DNA from: Polytrichum commune
Lineage: Eukaryota; Streptophyta; Polytrichopsida; Polytrichales; Polytrichaceae
Reading direction: 5' to 3'
DNA: 64,000 bases
Assembly (NCBI GenBank): GCA_950295325.1
Contig: OX485809.1
Location: 30,876,001-30,940,000, forward strand
The notes beneath the pieces were generated by a model. It had not been told where the DNA came from. It did not search any database and saw nothing but the letters and a program-made list of their open reading frames with translations. The translations under genes and the position numbers were made by a program. The stretch's first letter is position 1, and each line of letters begins with the position of its first letter. Positions 11,166 through 23,000 of the stretch are shown here, one piece after another.

Positions 11166-13744
11166 ATTGTTTTCGTTGAATGTGTCAACTTTCAAATACG
11201 TGATCTCTTCATTAAAGTAAACACGACCATACGGAATTCTGAATTTCTATTTTTATTACTAAATCTATTATTGGCATGCCTACAAATTTATGCTTAAATA
11301 TACAAGATAACATCGACAATATATGCAAGATGACAACTCCCAAAATAAAGAATGTAGATGTATTTGAAAATGAATTAGGTTTATTCATATCACCGGCCTG
11401 GTTCCATCTTCCATGGCACCCGCATTGTCACAAAAATAGGTAAGAACACTCTTTAAAGAATTGCACAAGGTTGTCTTAAATTACCACCATGACAACCATC
11501 TCATCTTTTGATATTGTTTCAAACATTTTTGGGAATCAACAAGCTCTTTGGCAATCGTGGCAAAATATTTTATTGCTTCATGATTTTTTGAGCATGAGCC
11601 CCCCCCCCCTATTCAAAGTATATCTATATTCCTAGATAAACCTTGTGGCGAGGAGTTTTCTTTGCATCTATCGCTGCCTAGTTTGTTCTATGAGTCACAC
11701 AATACACTGATGTGAGGAAGGAAATTACATTTTTTTCCCTTCAAGATTTGTTGCAACACGATTCTTCTTCCCTCTCATTGTTGTTGTTCCATTGGAACCA
11801 AATTTACGCACATGTAAAAATCTAGATGTCATTCATCCATGCTCCTTGTTAGAGTTTCAAAAATCATGTAGACATATTTTTATTTCATCTTGAATGTGCA
11901 TTATACCTAGAAAGACACATACAAAAGACCCTCTTTTACGAATAAAAAAAACACAACAAATAGAGCCAAATTGCTTGTCACCGATAAGTTCGTACACTTG
12001 TCAATTACAAAATCCAATAAACTTGGAGTCTCGGACCCTATCTAATATGTTTTTTTGAACAACCGATGAAGCAAGAAAAATACGATTCCATTGCAAATAA
12101 AATCATCATAGTAGAGTTTCTCCATGATATTGGTTTTTATCTTCAAAAGGAAAAGCATACAAACATTTAAACTTAGAGAGAATAAAATGAGCTCATTCCC
12201 GAGGCGATATACAACATGAGACAAAGAAGGTGCAACATCATTGCACGTACGATTTGCCTCAATAATCCCCTTTCCAGTGTGTGTTATCCCCGCTGCATGA
12301 CCCAAGATAACCTACCATGCTCTTCAATCTCTTTGTGGTCTTGGATGGCTACTGATAGTAACAAGGACATTTTTTTCCTTCTTTTTCTCTATAAACTCAA
12401 CAAAAAATGCTATCCATTAAACTCTATGCAATCAAATTATGTGTATCAAACATCTATCCATTGGCTCACAACAATTTGCACATGAATTTTAAACCTGTTT
12501 TTTTTTGCCATTTGGTTATAATGTACCAAGTTTTTTAAGAACCCCCCAGTACAACGACAAACAAGACAACAATGTTACAACAAGAACAATAATTAAATTC
12601 CAATAAAAACTAAACCATTAAAGCTTAGGTTTCAAAAACAAATATGCATAAGCAAAAATTGAATTGGAGTTGGGTGTTTAATGAAAAATCCCAAATTTGC
12701 ACATCCAACAACATCGACTATTAGGACATGACTCCCGATGGCAGCAACAACACCCTAAACAATAAGAGCAACAACCAAGCCAACAAAAAGACCACTCAAC
12801 AGTATAAACTTTATCGAATAACCGACAACAAGTACCAATTAAATTTAACACGAAGTCTGTGTTTTTTCCTAATGAAAGAAGAAAAAAAATTGATACCAAA
12901 AATTTAGTGCTTGTAAAAATAAGAGTAAAGTGTAACCAAAAATAAAATCCTAGAGAGAGAGAGAAAGAAGAATAAAATAAAATTCAAAACTTGAAACATC
13001 TATAAATTGTTATACGCTACCACATATTCATAATTTCACAAAATTAGGATAGTGAACTAATCCAACATAAACAAAAGGCTATTACAACATCCGTCTCACA
13101 TTCATAAACATGAATACGATAACCAAAAAACTCCTCCGTTGTCTATCAAAAACCCTAAAATCAAAATGTGAAACTATCACAAGAGAGGTACCTCGTTCAC
13201 CCAAACAATGGCGAATGTGGTGGTCATGCGGTCCCTTGCAACTGTGGCCTCATGGCGAGTCTTTGTCTCCCGCTCCACAATCCTCCTCAACATGAACTCG
13301 TGTTCTTGGTCTTACTGATTTCCTTACTGAAATTCATTCACAAGGCATTCCTCATTTTCTTGGAAATGTCGATCTCGTGTTGCTCCTCCACATCGACCGA
13401 TCCTTCAACAAAGTTTGCAATGACATTAGCCAAATACACTCTTTGGCCACCCCCACCGGTTTGTCCAAGGGTGCAAGTGACGCTCCCTTCTTTCCTTTTA
13501 GGGTTTAGGTGTTGCAACCGGCGGTGGGACTCCAAGAACAAAAAAAGGTGGGAGCAATGTCCCACCAAAAGGGGTCAAACTATGACTTTGCAAACTAGAT
13601 CTAGCATAATTTGACCCTACATCACCAAATTGTTTGTCACCTATTGCAGCTTGTTTTGCTGCGCATCTGATGAACCAACCCAACCCTACTTCCGATAAAA
13701 ACAATTTCATTGTATTAGAAATATTCGTAATGTCCCTCGAAGAA
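11166..13744. other. Intergenic, no supportable gene
   Basis: About 2.6 kb of AT-rich sequence with homopolymer runs. Small frames at 12042-12305, 13168-13614 and 13338-13568 lack family features and splice context. A GA-rich run lies near 12950-12975. I see no RNA gene. Confidence 0.45.
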
Positions 13745-14135
13745 GGCTGGAATCGTGGGTTTGATCTTTCTTAGAGAAACCTTTCTCCGAAGAGTTTGCT
13801 AGCTCATCAAGTCTTGGAGCCTATTTTGAAAGTTGGGTGCAACTTTTGAGACTTCCCCTTCCCACCTCTCAAACTTTGGCTGAATCTTCTGATAAAAAAA
13901 AAATGCACATAGGACCTATTTCTCTAAATCTTAGACCAACCTATGCAAGGTTAGCTTGGCCAACCCATCCTAATAGGACAAACTAGAAAAGTCGGATTTT
14001 AACAGTCTGACACCACTTCTTGTGAATGAACATTACGAAAACTTGGATGACTTTGTGTTAATTTTCATAAACCCATGTTTTGAGACTAAACCCATGTTTT
14101 CATCCACTTTACTCTACGAATAACTCTATGGTGTC
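13745..14135. repeat. Dispersed repeat, copy 2 of 2
   Basis: This is the direct-orientation partner of 9885-10280. It contains the same ordered blocks: TTGGAGCCTATTTTGAAAGT, CAACCTATGCAAGG, CATCCTAATAGGACAAACTA, ACTTTGTGTTAATTTTCA and ACTAAACCCATG. It is non-coding. Confidence 0.7.
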
Positions 14136-14439
14136 CTCAAATGCGAAGAGCTATCCCCACAATCAACAACAAGCGCGTTGAATGCGTTTAAAAAAGTGGT
14201 GCATTAGACGACTTCGTCCGCAAACTCTTGTGTATGTAGAATGTGGTACATTTGGGAGACTTTATTATGATGATTTTTTTTTTTTTTTTTGCGTTGGGAA
14301 AATCAAAGTCAAAACACACATGCCACCCGTGGGGTGTGCCGAGGGTAAATTACGTTGGTTACTCAATGTTTGGACCCAAGCAAGTTGGCTATAGTTAGTC
14401 GTGGCCCAAGCTGTACCTGTGCTTGTAGAGTCCATGTGC

Positions 14440-15555
14440 CGGGGCCATATGGTGCCTCCGAGCTTTCCATCGCCCGCCTACCTTTCAGCTCATGCCCCGA
14501 TCACACCAAAATTGCCGCCCGGTTCCGACCGTGAAATTGTTGGGGATTATGTTGAGAAATAGATGTTGGCCCACCACTTTTCACACTATTACAGCTAGAG
14601 ATGTCGATGGATGGTGGTGCGAGTAGTGGCCGGTGTGATCAGCCCCTCCCTCGTGCCTCGATCACATCAAAATGCCCGTCCGGTTCCAGCCATGAGATTT
14701 GTTGGGGATTATGTCGAGAAATAGATGTTGGCCCACCACTTTTCACAATATTACACCTGGAGATGTCGATGGATGATGATGCCAGTAGTTGCTGGTGTGA
14801 TCAACCCTCACTCATGCTTCGATCACACCAAAATTGCCGCCTGGTTTCGACCGTGGAATTTGTTGGGGATTATGTTGAGAAATAGATGTTGGCCCACCAC
14901 TTTTCCCACTAATACAACTAGAGATGTCGACGGATGATGATGCTAGTAGTCGTTGGTGTGATCAACCCCTCACTCATGCTTCGTTCACACCAAAATTGCC
15001 GTCCGGTTTCAACCGTGAAATAGTTGGGGATTATGTTGAGAAATAGATGTTGGCCCACCACTTTTCACACTATTACAGCTAGAGATGTCAACGGATGATG
15101 ATGCCAGTAATGGCCAGTGTGATCGACCCCTCAGTCATGCTTCGATCACACCAAAATTGCCGTCCAGTTTCAACCGTGAAATTGTTGGGGATTATGTTGA
15201 GAAATAGATGTTGGCCCACCACTTTTCACACTATTACAGTTGGAGATGTCGACGGATGATGGTGCAGGTAGTGGCCGATGTGATCGACCCCTCCCTCATG
15301 CCTCGATCACACCAAAATTTCTGTCCGGTTCTAGCCATGGAATTTGTTGGGGATTATGTCGAGAAATAGATGTTGGCCCACCACTTTTCACAATATTACA
15401 GTCGGAGTTGCCGACGGATGATGCCAGCAATGGCCGGTGTGATCAACCCCTCACTCATGGCCCGATCACACCAAAATTGCCGCCCAATTCCAGCCGTGAA
15501 ATTGTTGGGCATTATGTTGAGAAATAGATGTTGACCCACCACTATTCACATTATT
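14440..15555 (+). repeat. Seven-unit tandem repeat, ~161-bp period
   Basis: The phrase AGATGTTGGCCCACCAC recurs at 14561, 14723, 14884, 15045, 15206, 15368 and (as AGATGTTGACCCACCAC) 15526, giving a 158-162-bp period. Units differ by point changes and by one short deletion in the last unit. Each contains an inverted repeat, for example TGGTGTGATC at 14793-14802 with its exact complement at 14821-14830 and an 18-nt loop. Open frames seen in it repeat with the period and are not genes. The last unit is interrupted by a MITE at 15556 and resumes at 16039. Confidence 0.9.
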
Positions 15556-16038
15556 CACGGGTATTTTAAAAACGACGTGCGGCATAATATAGAGAGGATT
15601 AAAATCATTTGAAATAAAAATTATAAAGGAATTCCAAATAATGAAGGGGCCATTAAATGTAGACAATCCCATTATAAGTAAGTTAGATGGACATAAAACA
15701 TGGGCCATTATTTTTTTGTAAAATTAATATAGGGGCTTAAGATAAGGATCCTAGAAGGTATGTTTAGTATGGTATGTAAATGGGTTTAGGACTCACGGGG
15801 ATGGATGATAATTGGGATTTCCGTTTGTCCAAAATTACTTAAAAGGAATATAGAGTACAAAAAATTACAGTGACTTGGACAATATAAGTAATGGAAGGGT
15901 GCAAACAAATGGGCCATTTTTTAAATTTAAGTAATTATAGGGAGGCTTTAATTCAGCCGTTGAAGGTAAATAGCCCCAAAACAAAAAATCCCCAGCCGCA
16001 CGTGGTGCACAAAAATGCCTTAGAGTGATCTACCCGTG
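15556..16038 (-). mobile_element. hAT-like MITE, 483 bp, in tandem array
   Basis: The ends read CACGGGTA at the left and TAGAGTGATCTACCCGTG at the right. An 8-bp target duplication ACATTATT sits at 15548-15555 and 16039-16046. The body matches, in opposite orientation, the copy at 33615-34196. Compared with that copy, the left inverted repeat has lost about a dozen bases just inside CACGGGTA. There is no coding frame. The 8-bp duplication fits hAT-type transposition. The insertion is younger than the tandem array it interrupts. Confidence 0.88.
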
Positions 16039-16111
16039 ACATTATTACAACCGGAGATGTCGATGGATGATGCCAAAAATGGATGGTGTGATCAACCCCT
16101 CACTCAATCTC
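16039..16111 (+). repeat. Remainder of the interrupted 161-bp unit
   Basis: After the MITE the unit resumes with ACAACCGGAGATGTCGATGG and ends near GGTGTGATCAACCCCTCACT. This is the expected continuation of the last repeat unit. Confidence 0.8.
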
Positions 16112-17744
16112 TTATTTCCCATTACAATTGTTGCAATTCAACGTCCATCTCTACTCACATAATCGATTGATGGAGAATTATGCTCACATTCTCAAGGAGT
16201 TGGATCTTTGGAGTCATTGAGTAGAACCTTGTGCCCTAGTGACAAATATGTGTGTGCATATATAACATGCAGTGACGGCTACCCATTTCTGGAATTTAGT
16301 GACGGAAAATCTTTATGATAGTTTTCTTGTGACATATCCATGTCACTACTTCCCATTCAGCAGCACTAAGAAATAATTTTTTGCTATTTTTTTGCAGTAA
16401 CCCTTTTGAGTGCTTTGTGTCTCCAAAAATTCAGCCAACTACATAGTGATAAATATATAGTTAACCGAGATGGATCTGTGCTTTTCCACCTATCTTACCC
16501 CACTTTACTTTGATACATGTTTTACATGCATTGATATGTGCAAAATAGGTTGCCTTCGCGAATAAGTTGCCTCTTTACCCATGAATACTATCTTGGGTCA
16601 AAACTATATCACCAAAAAAATTAACTTTGTGAGTTCATCCATGCAGCACTTAGAATTAAAAAATCATTGTTTGTTTTGTTATTGTCATAGTGAATCTTCA
16701 AAACAATGTGGAGTGTCAGTAAATGGGAGTGGGGCAACTAACTGCACATATTTGTGTAGTTAATTCATTTTAATTGGGTGCCACTACATGGAATCTGGTT
16801 CCTCTCATGTCAAGATTTATTTCATTTTACATTGTTTAAGGATATGGGTGGATTTACATCCATGTTCAAGAAACTTGGGGTCCAAAAGATGAGCAAGAGA
16901 ATTATTGCATACGAGCATATCTCTTAGTCATTCATCCAACATACGAGCCCTAATGCAACCATGATTAGCTTTAGAACCCCAATTTGTTGTAGTCCAAGTC
17001 ATTTGAGATGAATCAACCACAAACTTGTAGGGGTCAAGTTTGTATGTTGGATGGATAAGAGGTTGTCCCCAACATAGTTTGTGTCATTAGTCTCCAATGC
17101 ACGAGCTGATTATAGCCATGTTAGAAATGGCAAAGCATATCACCTTGGGGACACATTCAATGTTTTAATGTTCCAATGGTTTAGTGTTTTAGAGTTGAGC
17201 AAAAACACAATGGACTTAATTGTTTAAAAAAAAAATGGGATGCTTTAAAATTTGTGTTAAAATTATATTTTAATGTAACACAAATGCAGTTGCGGGTGGC
17301 GGGATTCAAACTTGCATCTTTTCCTCCCAAATTTTTATTCCAACTATGCTATCCACATGTTCCTAAGGTAGATGTTGAAAATTTCATGTTTTTATATAAT
17401 CATAAAGAGCAAGGTGGGAGTGGATTTTGATGTTCCCATGAGGGGAACATCAAAATCGAGTCCCATGTTGTTCTTTATTATCGAGACCCTGTAGGGAACA
17501 AAGTGGGAACATTGTTCTACCATGTATACCTATCCAAATTATGATACATTTGTGCAGTGTAATCTTATAACACTAATTAATTACTATTATGTAACATTGA
17601 AACACTAAAACATTGAAACATTGAAATTCTCAACTTGTCCTTACCTCCAATGCTAACTAACTTTTACAATGAGCAGATCAACATTTCCTTAAATGCCCAC
17701 CTTTTCATTTTCCCCATCTCTTCTCCGTTTTGCTATGAGGTGGA
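16112..17744. other. Intergenic with a long perfect hairpin
   Basis: No supportable gene is present. The phrase ATCCAACATAC near 16938 has an inverted partner near 17046, which may be the ends of an old small element. A perfect hairpin at 17423-17457 is listed separately. Confidence 0.4.
17423..17457. other. Perfect 15-bp inverted repeat
   Basis: GATTTTGATGTTCCC at 17423-17437 pairs exactly with GGGAACATCAAAATC at 17443-17457 around a 5-nt loop (ATGAG). No T-tract or gene end lies beside it, so it is not called a terminator. Confidence 0.7.
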
Positions 17745-17880
17745 CTACACTAAATAATGTGTAGATAAATTAGCATAGATAACTAAATAATAAAATATCA
17801 GTTTAATAATAAACCATGTTTCTTATTGTCCAATTATAGATATGTACTTTTATTTTAATGATAACAAAATACAAATGGTG
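17745..17880. mobile_element. Possible end of a MITE cut by the assembly gap
   Basis: CTACACTAAATAATGT at 17745-17760 matches the left end of the element at 44579-44889. The rest would run into the N block, so its extent cannot be read. Confidence 0.3.
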
Positions 17881-18080
17881 NNNNNNNNNNNNNNNNNNNN
17901 NNNNNNNNNNNNNNNNNNNNNNNNNNNNNNNNNNNNNNNNNNNNNNNNNNNNNNNNNNNNNNNNNNNNNNNNNNNNNNNNNNNNNNNNNNNNNNNNNNNN
18001 NNNNNNNNNNNNNNNNNNNNNNNNNNNNNNNNNNNNNNNNNNNNNNNNNNNNNNNNNNNNNNNNNNNNNNNNNNNNNNNN
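17881..18080. other. Assembly gap (200 N)
   Basis: Exactly 200 undetermined bases, a conventional placeholder length. The right edge enters the middle of a repeated element that also lies just downstream, so repeat collapse is a likely cause. Confidence 0.95.
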
Positions 18081-18420
18081 GGGGATCTGGTGGGGTAGGG
18101 TTTGCATGTGCCAACTAGCTACTCCCATCTTCTCAAATCCGGTCCCAACTACTCATCCCAATTATAAAAGGATGGAGTTCTAGACCAACATTGGTTCTCA
18201 TGAGTCGTCAACCAGTGTTAATCCTTTAGTGACCGGCACTTGTAGGTTAAAGATTCTTTAGTGGGCGCTTGGAAGTCTAACGGCTTGCGTCCATGGCCCT
18301 CCACATTCTAGGGGGTCGCTATAATGACCTTGGATGGCAACTTGTGCTTAACTACATGCGAGCATCTCCGACCCACTCTTGTCTAGATATAGTGGGTGAG
18401 CAACTTACTTGGAAACTTTG
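18081..18420. mobile_element. Right part of a Tourist-like MITE copy
   Basis: The body phrases GATCTGGTGGGGTAGGGTT, GTGACCGGCACTTGTAG and GTGGGCGCTTGGAAGTCTA are followed by AGTGGGTGAGCAACTTACTT and GGAAACT. This is the right arm of the element complete at 18430-18855. Its left part lies in the N gap. The two copies therefore sit almost head to tail. Confidence 0.7.
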
Positions 18421-18429
18421 GTGTACTTA

Positions 18430-18855
18430 GGGTGTGTGTCCATGTAGGCCGCTCGCCCACTAGATTCTAGTGTGAACAAGGACAAACCCACCCAAATGTA
18501 GAGGGAATTTGATGGGGTAGGGTTCGTATGTGCCAACTAGCTACTCCCATCTTCTCAAATCCGGGCCCACCTACTAACCTCCTCCTCCCAATTATCAAGG
18601 ATGGAGTTCTAGACCAACATTGGTTGTCTTGAGTCTTCAACTGGTCTTAAACCTTCGGTGATCGACACTTGTAGATTAAAGATTCTTTAGTAGACACATG
18701 AAAATTTAGCAGCTTGTGTCCATGGCACTCACATTCTAGTAGATGGCCAACCAAAATATGGTGGAATGGCAGCTTGTGCTTAACTACATGCAAACACCTC
18801 CGACCCACTAGTATCTAGAATCTAGTGGGTGAGCAGCCTACATGGAAACTCACCC
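18430..18855. mobile_element. Harbinger/Tourist-like MITE, 426 bp
   Basis: The left end starts GGGTGTGTGTCCATGTAGGC and continues CGCTCGCCCACTAGATTCTA. The right end is the reverse complement with few mismatches (TAGAATCTAGTGGGTGAGCA then GCCTACATGGAAACTCACCC). TTA flanks both sides (18427-18429 and 18856-18858). A 3-bp TTA duplication with GGG-starting ends is the PIF/Harbinger pattern. There is no coding frame. Related partial copies lie at 10845-11165 and 18081-18420. Confidence 0.8.
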
Positions 18856-18954
18856 TTACAGATACACATCTAAGGTAGCTTTTGAAGCAGCGGTGACATG
18901 TTTTCTGTCAGTGTGGTCATTCCTAGTTCCTGTTTAGACCACGCTCATAATCTG

Positions 18955-19120
18955 CGAGGATGAGGGCAGGGTCGACAGGAACACTGATCATGCCCCCATC
19001 ACACCAAATATTTCTGTCCGGTTACATCTGTGAAGAAGATTTTGTTAGAGAAATAGATGCTACAGCCGGAGATGCTCACGGATGGTGCCAGATATGGCAT
19101 ATCTGGTGTGATCAACCCCT
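18955..19120 (+). repeat. Diverged single copy of the 161-bp unit
   Basis: The order CATCACACCAAATATTTCTG, GTCCGGTT, GAGAAATAGATG, GGAGATG, then GGTGTGATCAACCCCTCACT follows the 161-bp tandem unit of 14.4-15.6 kb, with insertions and substitutions. It shows that the unit is dispersed and not confined to the array. Confidence 0.65.
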
Positions 19121-19673
19121 CACTTGGAGTGGTACTGGTGACCTCTTTGTTGTTGGAATCTGTGATGCAGGATAGGGTGTCGGAGTTGTTCTAGAGATGG
19201 ACAGGTATCCAGAGAGCGAGGATGGAACCAAAGGTGGGCCGGAGAAGAAAGCCGTGACCCAGGGTCTGTGGACCGACTACTTCGATCGGAGCATGCAAGC
19301 TGCTGGGCTGGGCATGGGGCACACAATGGAACCCGCAGCCGCACACAGTGCAACAAATCTGCAATCTGGTAGTCACCATCATACCGTTTCAAATTCAGAT
19401 CATGAACTAGCGAATTAATGTAGTGAGCGACGTGGTCATGTCTGCAAGAAGGGTGCCTGTGTCAACTTCAGACGAAGTGGAAACTTTTGTGAGGCAAGTT
19501 CTGGATAGACTAAAGAAGAGATTACTGAGTATTCCTGCAAGTTTGTATGGGGAGGATGTTGTTTTGCACATGTGAATAGAATTTAGAGCTCATCCTGGTC
19601 TCATCTGAAAATTCCATATTGATTTCCTGCCAATGATGCAAGTTTCTAGAGCTTGCAGGCAATCACCAATGTG
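19121..19673. other. Copia insertion flank with small ATG frame
   Basis: A 45-codon ATG frame at 19438-19575 (MSARRVPVSTSDEVETFVRQ at its start) has an amphipathic, charged composition unlike its surroundings and could be a gene fragment. No family is recognised. The copia element follows 100 bp later. Confidence 0.3.
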
Positions 19674-19678
19674 GAGGT
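19674..19678. other. Target site duplication, left (GAGGT)
   Basis: GAGGT directly precedes the 5' LTR and is repeated directly after the 3' LTR at 25626-25630. This is the 5-bp duplication expected of a Ty1/copia integrase. Confidence 0.9.
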
Positions 19679-20025
19679 TGTTGGATGATTTTCATTCATC
19701 CAGTTCGCCACCTACAGAGTTAGTTAGGACTCAGAAACTTCTAGATAGGAACCTTCTAGGATCTACAGGTTAGTTTACATTTAGTCTCGTGATTGACAGT
19801 AGGATCTCATCTTTGTACACAGAATAGATGCAGATAGAGAATAGAGCTAAAAAGCAGAAATAGCTTTATAGAAGTATTGCATGTTACATTGATCTACATC
19901 AGGCGTAGGAATACTTGTAGGATTCCGTAGAGATGTAAGGAAGAGTTATAGAAATAAAATTTCATTTGCATTTAAGCTATGTCTTGCATACACAGATACG
20001 TGTGTACAAATCCCTGTTCTCTTTA
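19679..20025 (+). repeat. 5' LTR of the copia element
   Basis: It begins TGTTGGATGATT and ends CTGTTCTCTTTA. The end was placed by the target duplication on the 3' side and by the primer site starting at 20026. It therefore lacks the usual terminal CA. It is identical by eye to 25279-25625. Confidence 0.92.
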
Positions 20026-20041
20026 GGTTATGGGCCCACCA
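20026..20041 (+). promoter_or_regulatory. Primer binding site, half-tRNA type
   Basis: GGTTATGGGCCCACCA starts at the base after the LTR. It is complementary to the anticodon stem-loop of plant initiator tRNA-Met as I remember it (GGUGGGCCCAUAACC, anticodon CAU). It does not resemble TGGTATCAGAGC, the complement of that tRNA's 3' end. Drosophila copia and yeast Ty5 are known to prime from a cleaved internal site of the same tRNA. Confidence 0.85.
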
Positions 20042-20084
20042 TAGGAGATGATGCTATGCACTTGAAATTTTTTGATTGTCTACA

Positions 20085-23000
20085 ATGATGATGGAAACTA
20101 AAGATCCTGAGATTAGAATTTTTGATGGGAAGAAGTTTCCTGTATGGAAATTCTACATGGAACTCTGCTTTTCAAGTCGAGAAGTGATGCCACACGTCAC
20201 CGGCAGCATTCCGGAACCGGCAGATGATGCTCCAGAAGCCGAGAAACTAGCGTGGATCAAGGCTGATAACATCGCCAAGAACCTGATCGGCGCATCTGTA
20301 AGTATGTCAGTACTTGAAAACCTGATCAACTGTACAACTGCAGCTTCTATGTGGACTACTCTGTGTTCACTCTATCAACAGAAGTCCAAGGAGAACATAT
20401 ATATGGTACAAAACAACTTCTACGAGTATAAGATGAGTGTGGGAGACACTATTAATACTCACGTGAATAAGGTTGTTAGCATGGGCAACCTCTTGAAGGA
20501 TCTCGGCAAACCAGTCGATGAAGACATGTTGGTTACAAAAATTATTTGCAGCCTACCTCCCATTTATAACAGTATTGTTACAGCCTGGTCTAATGTCCCC
20601 ACCGAGCAGCAGACAGTCGGCAATCTCAAAGCACGATTGCTGCAATTGGAACATCTCCTGGCAATGCAGGGAGGAGAACTTGCAGGCGATTCCGCATTCT
20701 TCACTCGCTCCAACAAGGTATACTCGCAAAACAGAAAACCAAATCAGGAGCAAAACAAGGAATACATCAAGAATTTAAAGGGACGCACTCGTTGCTACAA
20801 CTGCGGTGAATACGAACACTGGACAGCAGAGTGTCCATATCCGAAAAAGGACAGAGACAGAATTGCACATCAAAGGAAAGCTACGGTTGATCATCAACAC
20901 AGATTTCAAAAGGGTAAGCGTGGTGCCGCTTGTGCTGCAACATCTGATCAACCTACCTCAGATTCTGAACCAGATCAAGATCTTGAACCAGAGGCTAAAG
21001 CGTTCATGGTTGTCAGCAAGAGATCTCAAGCAATGAGCGTAAACCTTGACGAATGCGCATGGTATGCAGATTCGGGTGCCACTGAACATATGACAGAACG
21101 TCGCGAGTGGTTCTCTACTTTCAAAGCCATACCACCAGGTACATGGGCAGTCGCTGTTGCTGATGATAGAGACCTATGGGTAAGAGGTATAGGCGATATA
21201 AACATTACACGTCTAGTTGATGGCGTGAACAAAAAGGGTGTCATGAGGAAGGTATTATACATACCTGGTTTAAGACGAAATCTATTTTCTATTGGCCTTG
21301 CGACCAAAGCAGGAATAGCGTTTCAGGCTCTTAGGGACAGATGTGTCCTGCATGATGACTTCGGAGAAGGTCCAAAAGTAATGGAAGGAGAGCGAATCGG
21401 CACACTATACAAATTGTCCATAGTTCCTGTCCCTCCTTCATTAGCACAGGATACTTCCACTTACACTGAATTATCGCAGTCAGTGTCGGATACTGCATTT
21501 GCAGATCAGTCCCTTTCTACAGCACTTGCTGTCACCACATCTCGTGACACTGAGTTAGTCCTTTGGCACAACAGAATGGCACATGTGAATGTCCATACAC
21601 TCAAAACCATGAGTCTACATGAAAGCGTTAAGGATTTGCCAATATTATCTAGCAGCAAATTACTTCAAGTTTGTTCAGGATGTGCTCTGGGTAAACAGCA
21701 TAAATCCACTTATCCTTCCGATCCACAGAAAGAACGATCACGAGTGCCTGGTGAACTGCTGCATGCAGACTTATCCGGGAAGATGTCTACTCCTTCTTTG
21801 GGTGGATCCAACTATTATATCCTTATCAAGGATGATTGCACCGCATACCGGTTTATTGCTTTTCTTAAAACAAAGGGTGAAGCCATCAAGTTTTTCCTTA
21901 AAGTTTTAAGGATTGTTCAACGTACTACAGGACACTCTGTTCAGACTCTCCGCACCGACAGAGGGGGAGAATTTTGTAACACTGATTTCGATTCGCTTCT
22001 GGAGAACGAGGGAATTCTACGTGAAACCAGCATGGCCTATACTCCACAGCAGAATGGATACATCGAGCGTGATAATCGGACAATATGTGAAGCAGCACGC
22101 AGCATGATACATCTTCACAATCTTCCTATCAAACTATGGGCAGAAGCTGTTCATACAGCTGTCTACGTCCTTAACCGGACAATTAATCATCAGGTTGGTC
22201 ATACGACTCCTTATGAATTATGGTTTCACACGAAACCTAGTGTTTCTCATTTCAGAACCTTTGGTACTCTCGCTTATATCTTTATTGATAAGTCTAAGCG
22301 CACTAAGTTTCAACCAAAAGGTTCTCGAGTCATTTTTGTGGGTTACAGCGACACAAGCAAGGGATGGAGATTTTGGGATCCACTCACCAGTTCTATCTCC
22401 GAGAGCTCTGATGTGGTTTTCGATGAGGTTACCGGGTACTCACCTATTCTGTTCTCAAAAGAACAAACCCCGCGTATTGACATTCCTTCTTCCATCTTCC
22501 TTGCTCTTGTTCCCCCTGTTCCTTTTCTTCCTGTAAATCCCATCCCACCACCTCAACATCCTGTTGTACAACCTGTTCCGCCAGTGGGAGTATTATCTAC
22601 AACAGCCTCTCTTCACTCCATTCCTCCAGATTCTCCTACACATTCTGTTACTTCTTCTCATTCTCTTCATTTACCTATACAAAATCCTAGCCCCTCTCCC
22701 ATGTCAGTATCCTCCGATCCATATGACATTACTATCTCAGACATCCCTGCTCCTACATCCGTTCTTGAAAATATTGCTGAACCAGATCAACCTCTTCAAC
22801 CGAAGTACAGATCACTGACAGACATCTATACTAATACCTTGCAAGCACAACAATCTCCTGAACATCCCTCTGTTCCATCTCTTGCACATTCTCCTGTTGT
22901 CTCACAGGCTAGTTCTTTTGCTAATATGATCCATTCAGCAGAGACTTATAGAGAACCAGCTACTTATAAACAGGCAACTATGTCCCCTCAAGCAGCCTAC

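Noticed and set aside
14601..15527. Repeated frames of about 95 codons starting MSMDGGASSG or MEMSTDDGAG
   Set aside because: They recur with the 161-bp tandem repeat and change frame with unit length, so they are repeat artefacts.
17803..18183. Four open frames across the N block
   Set aside because: They are open only because undetermined bases contain no stops.
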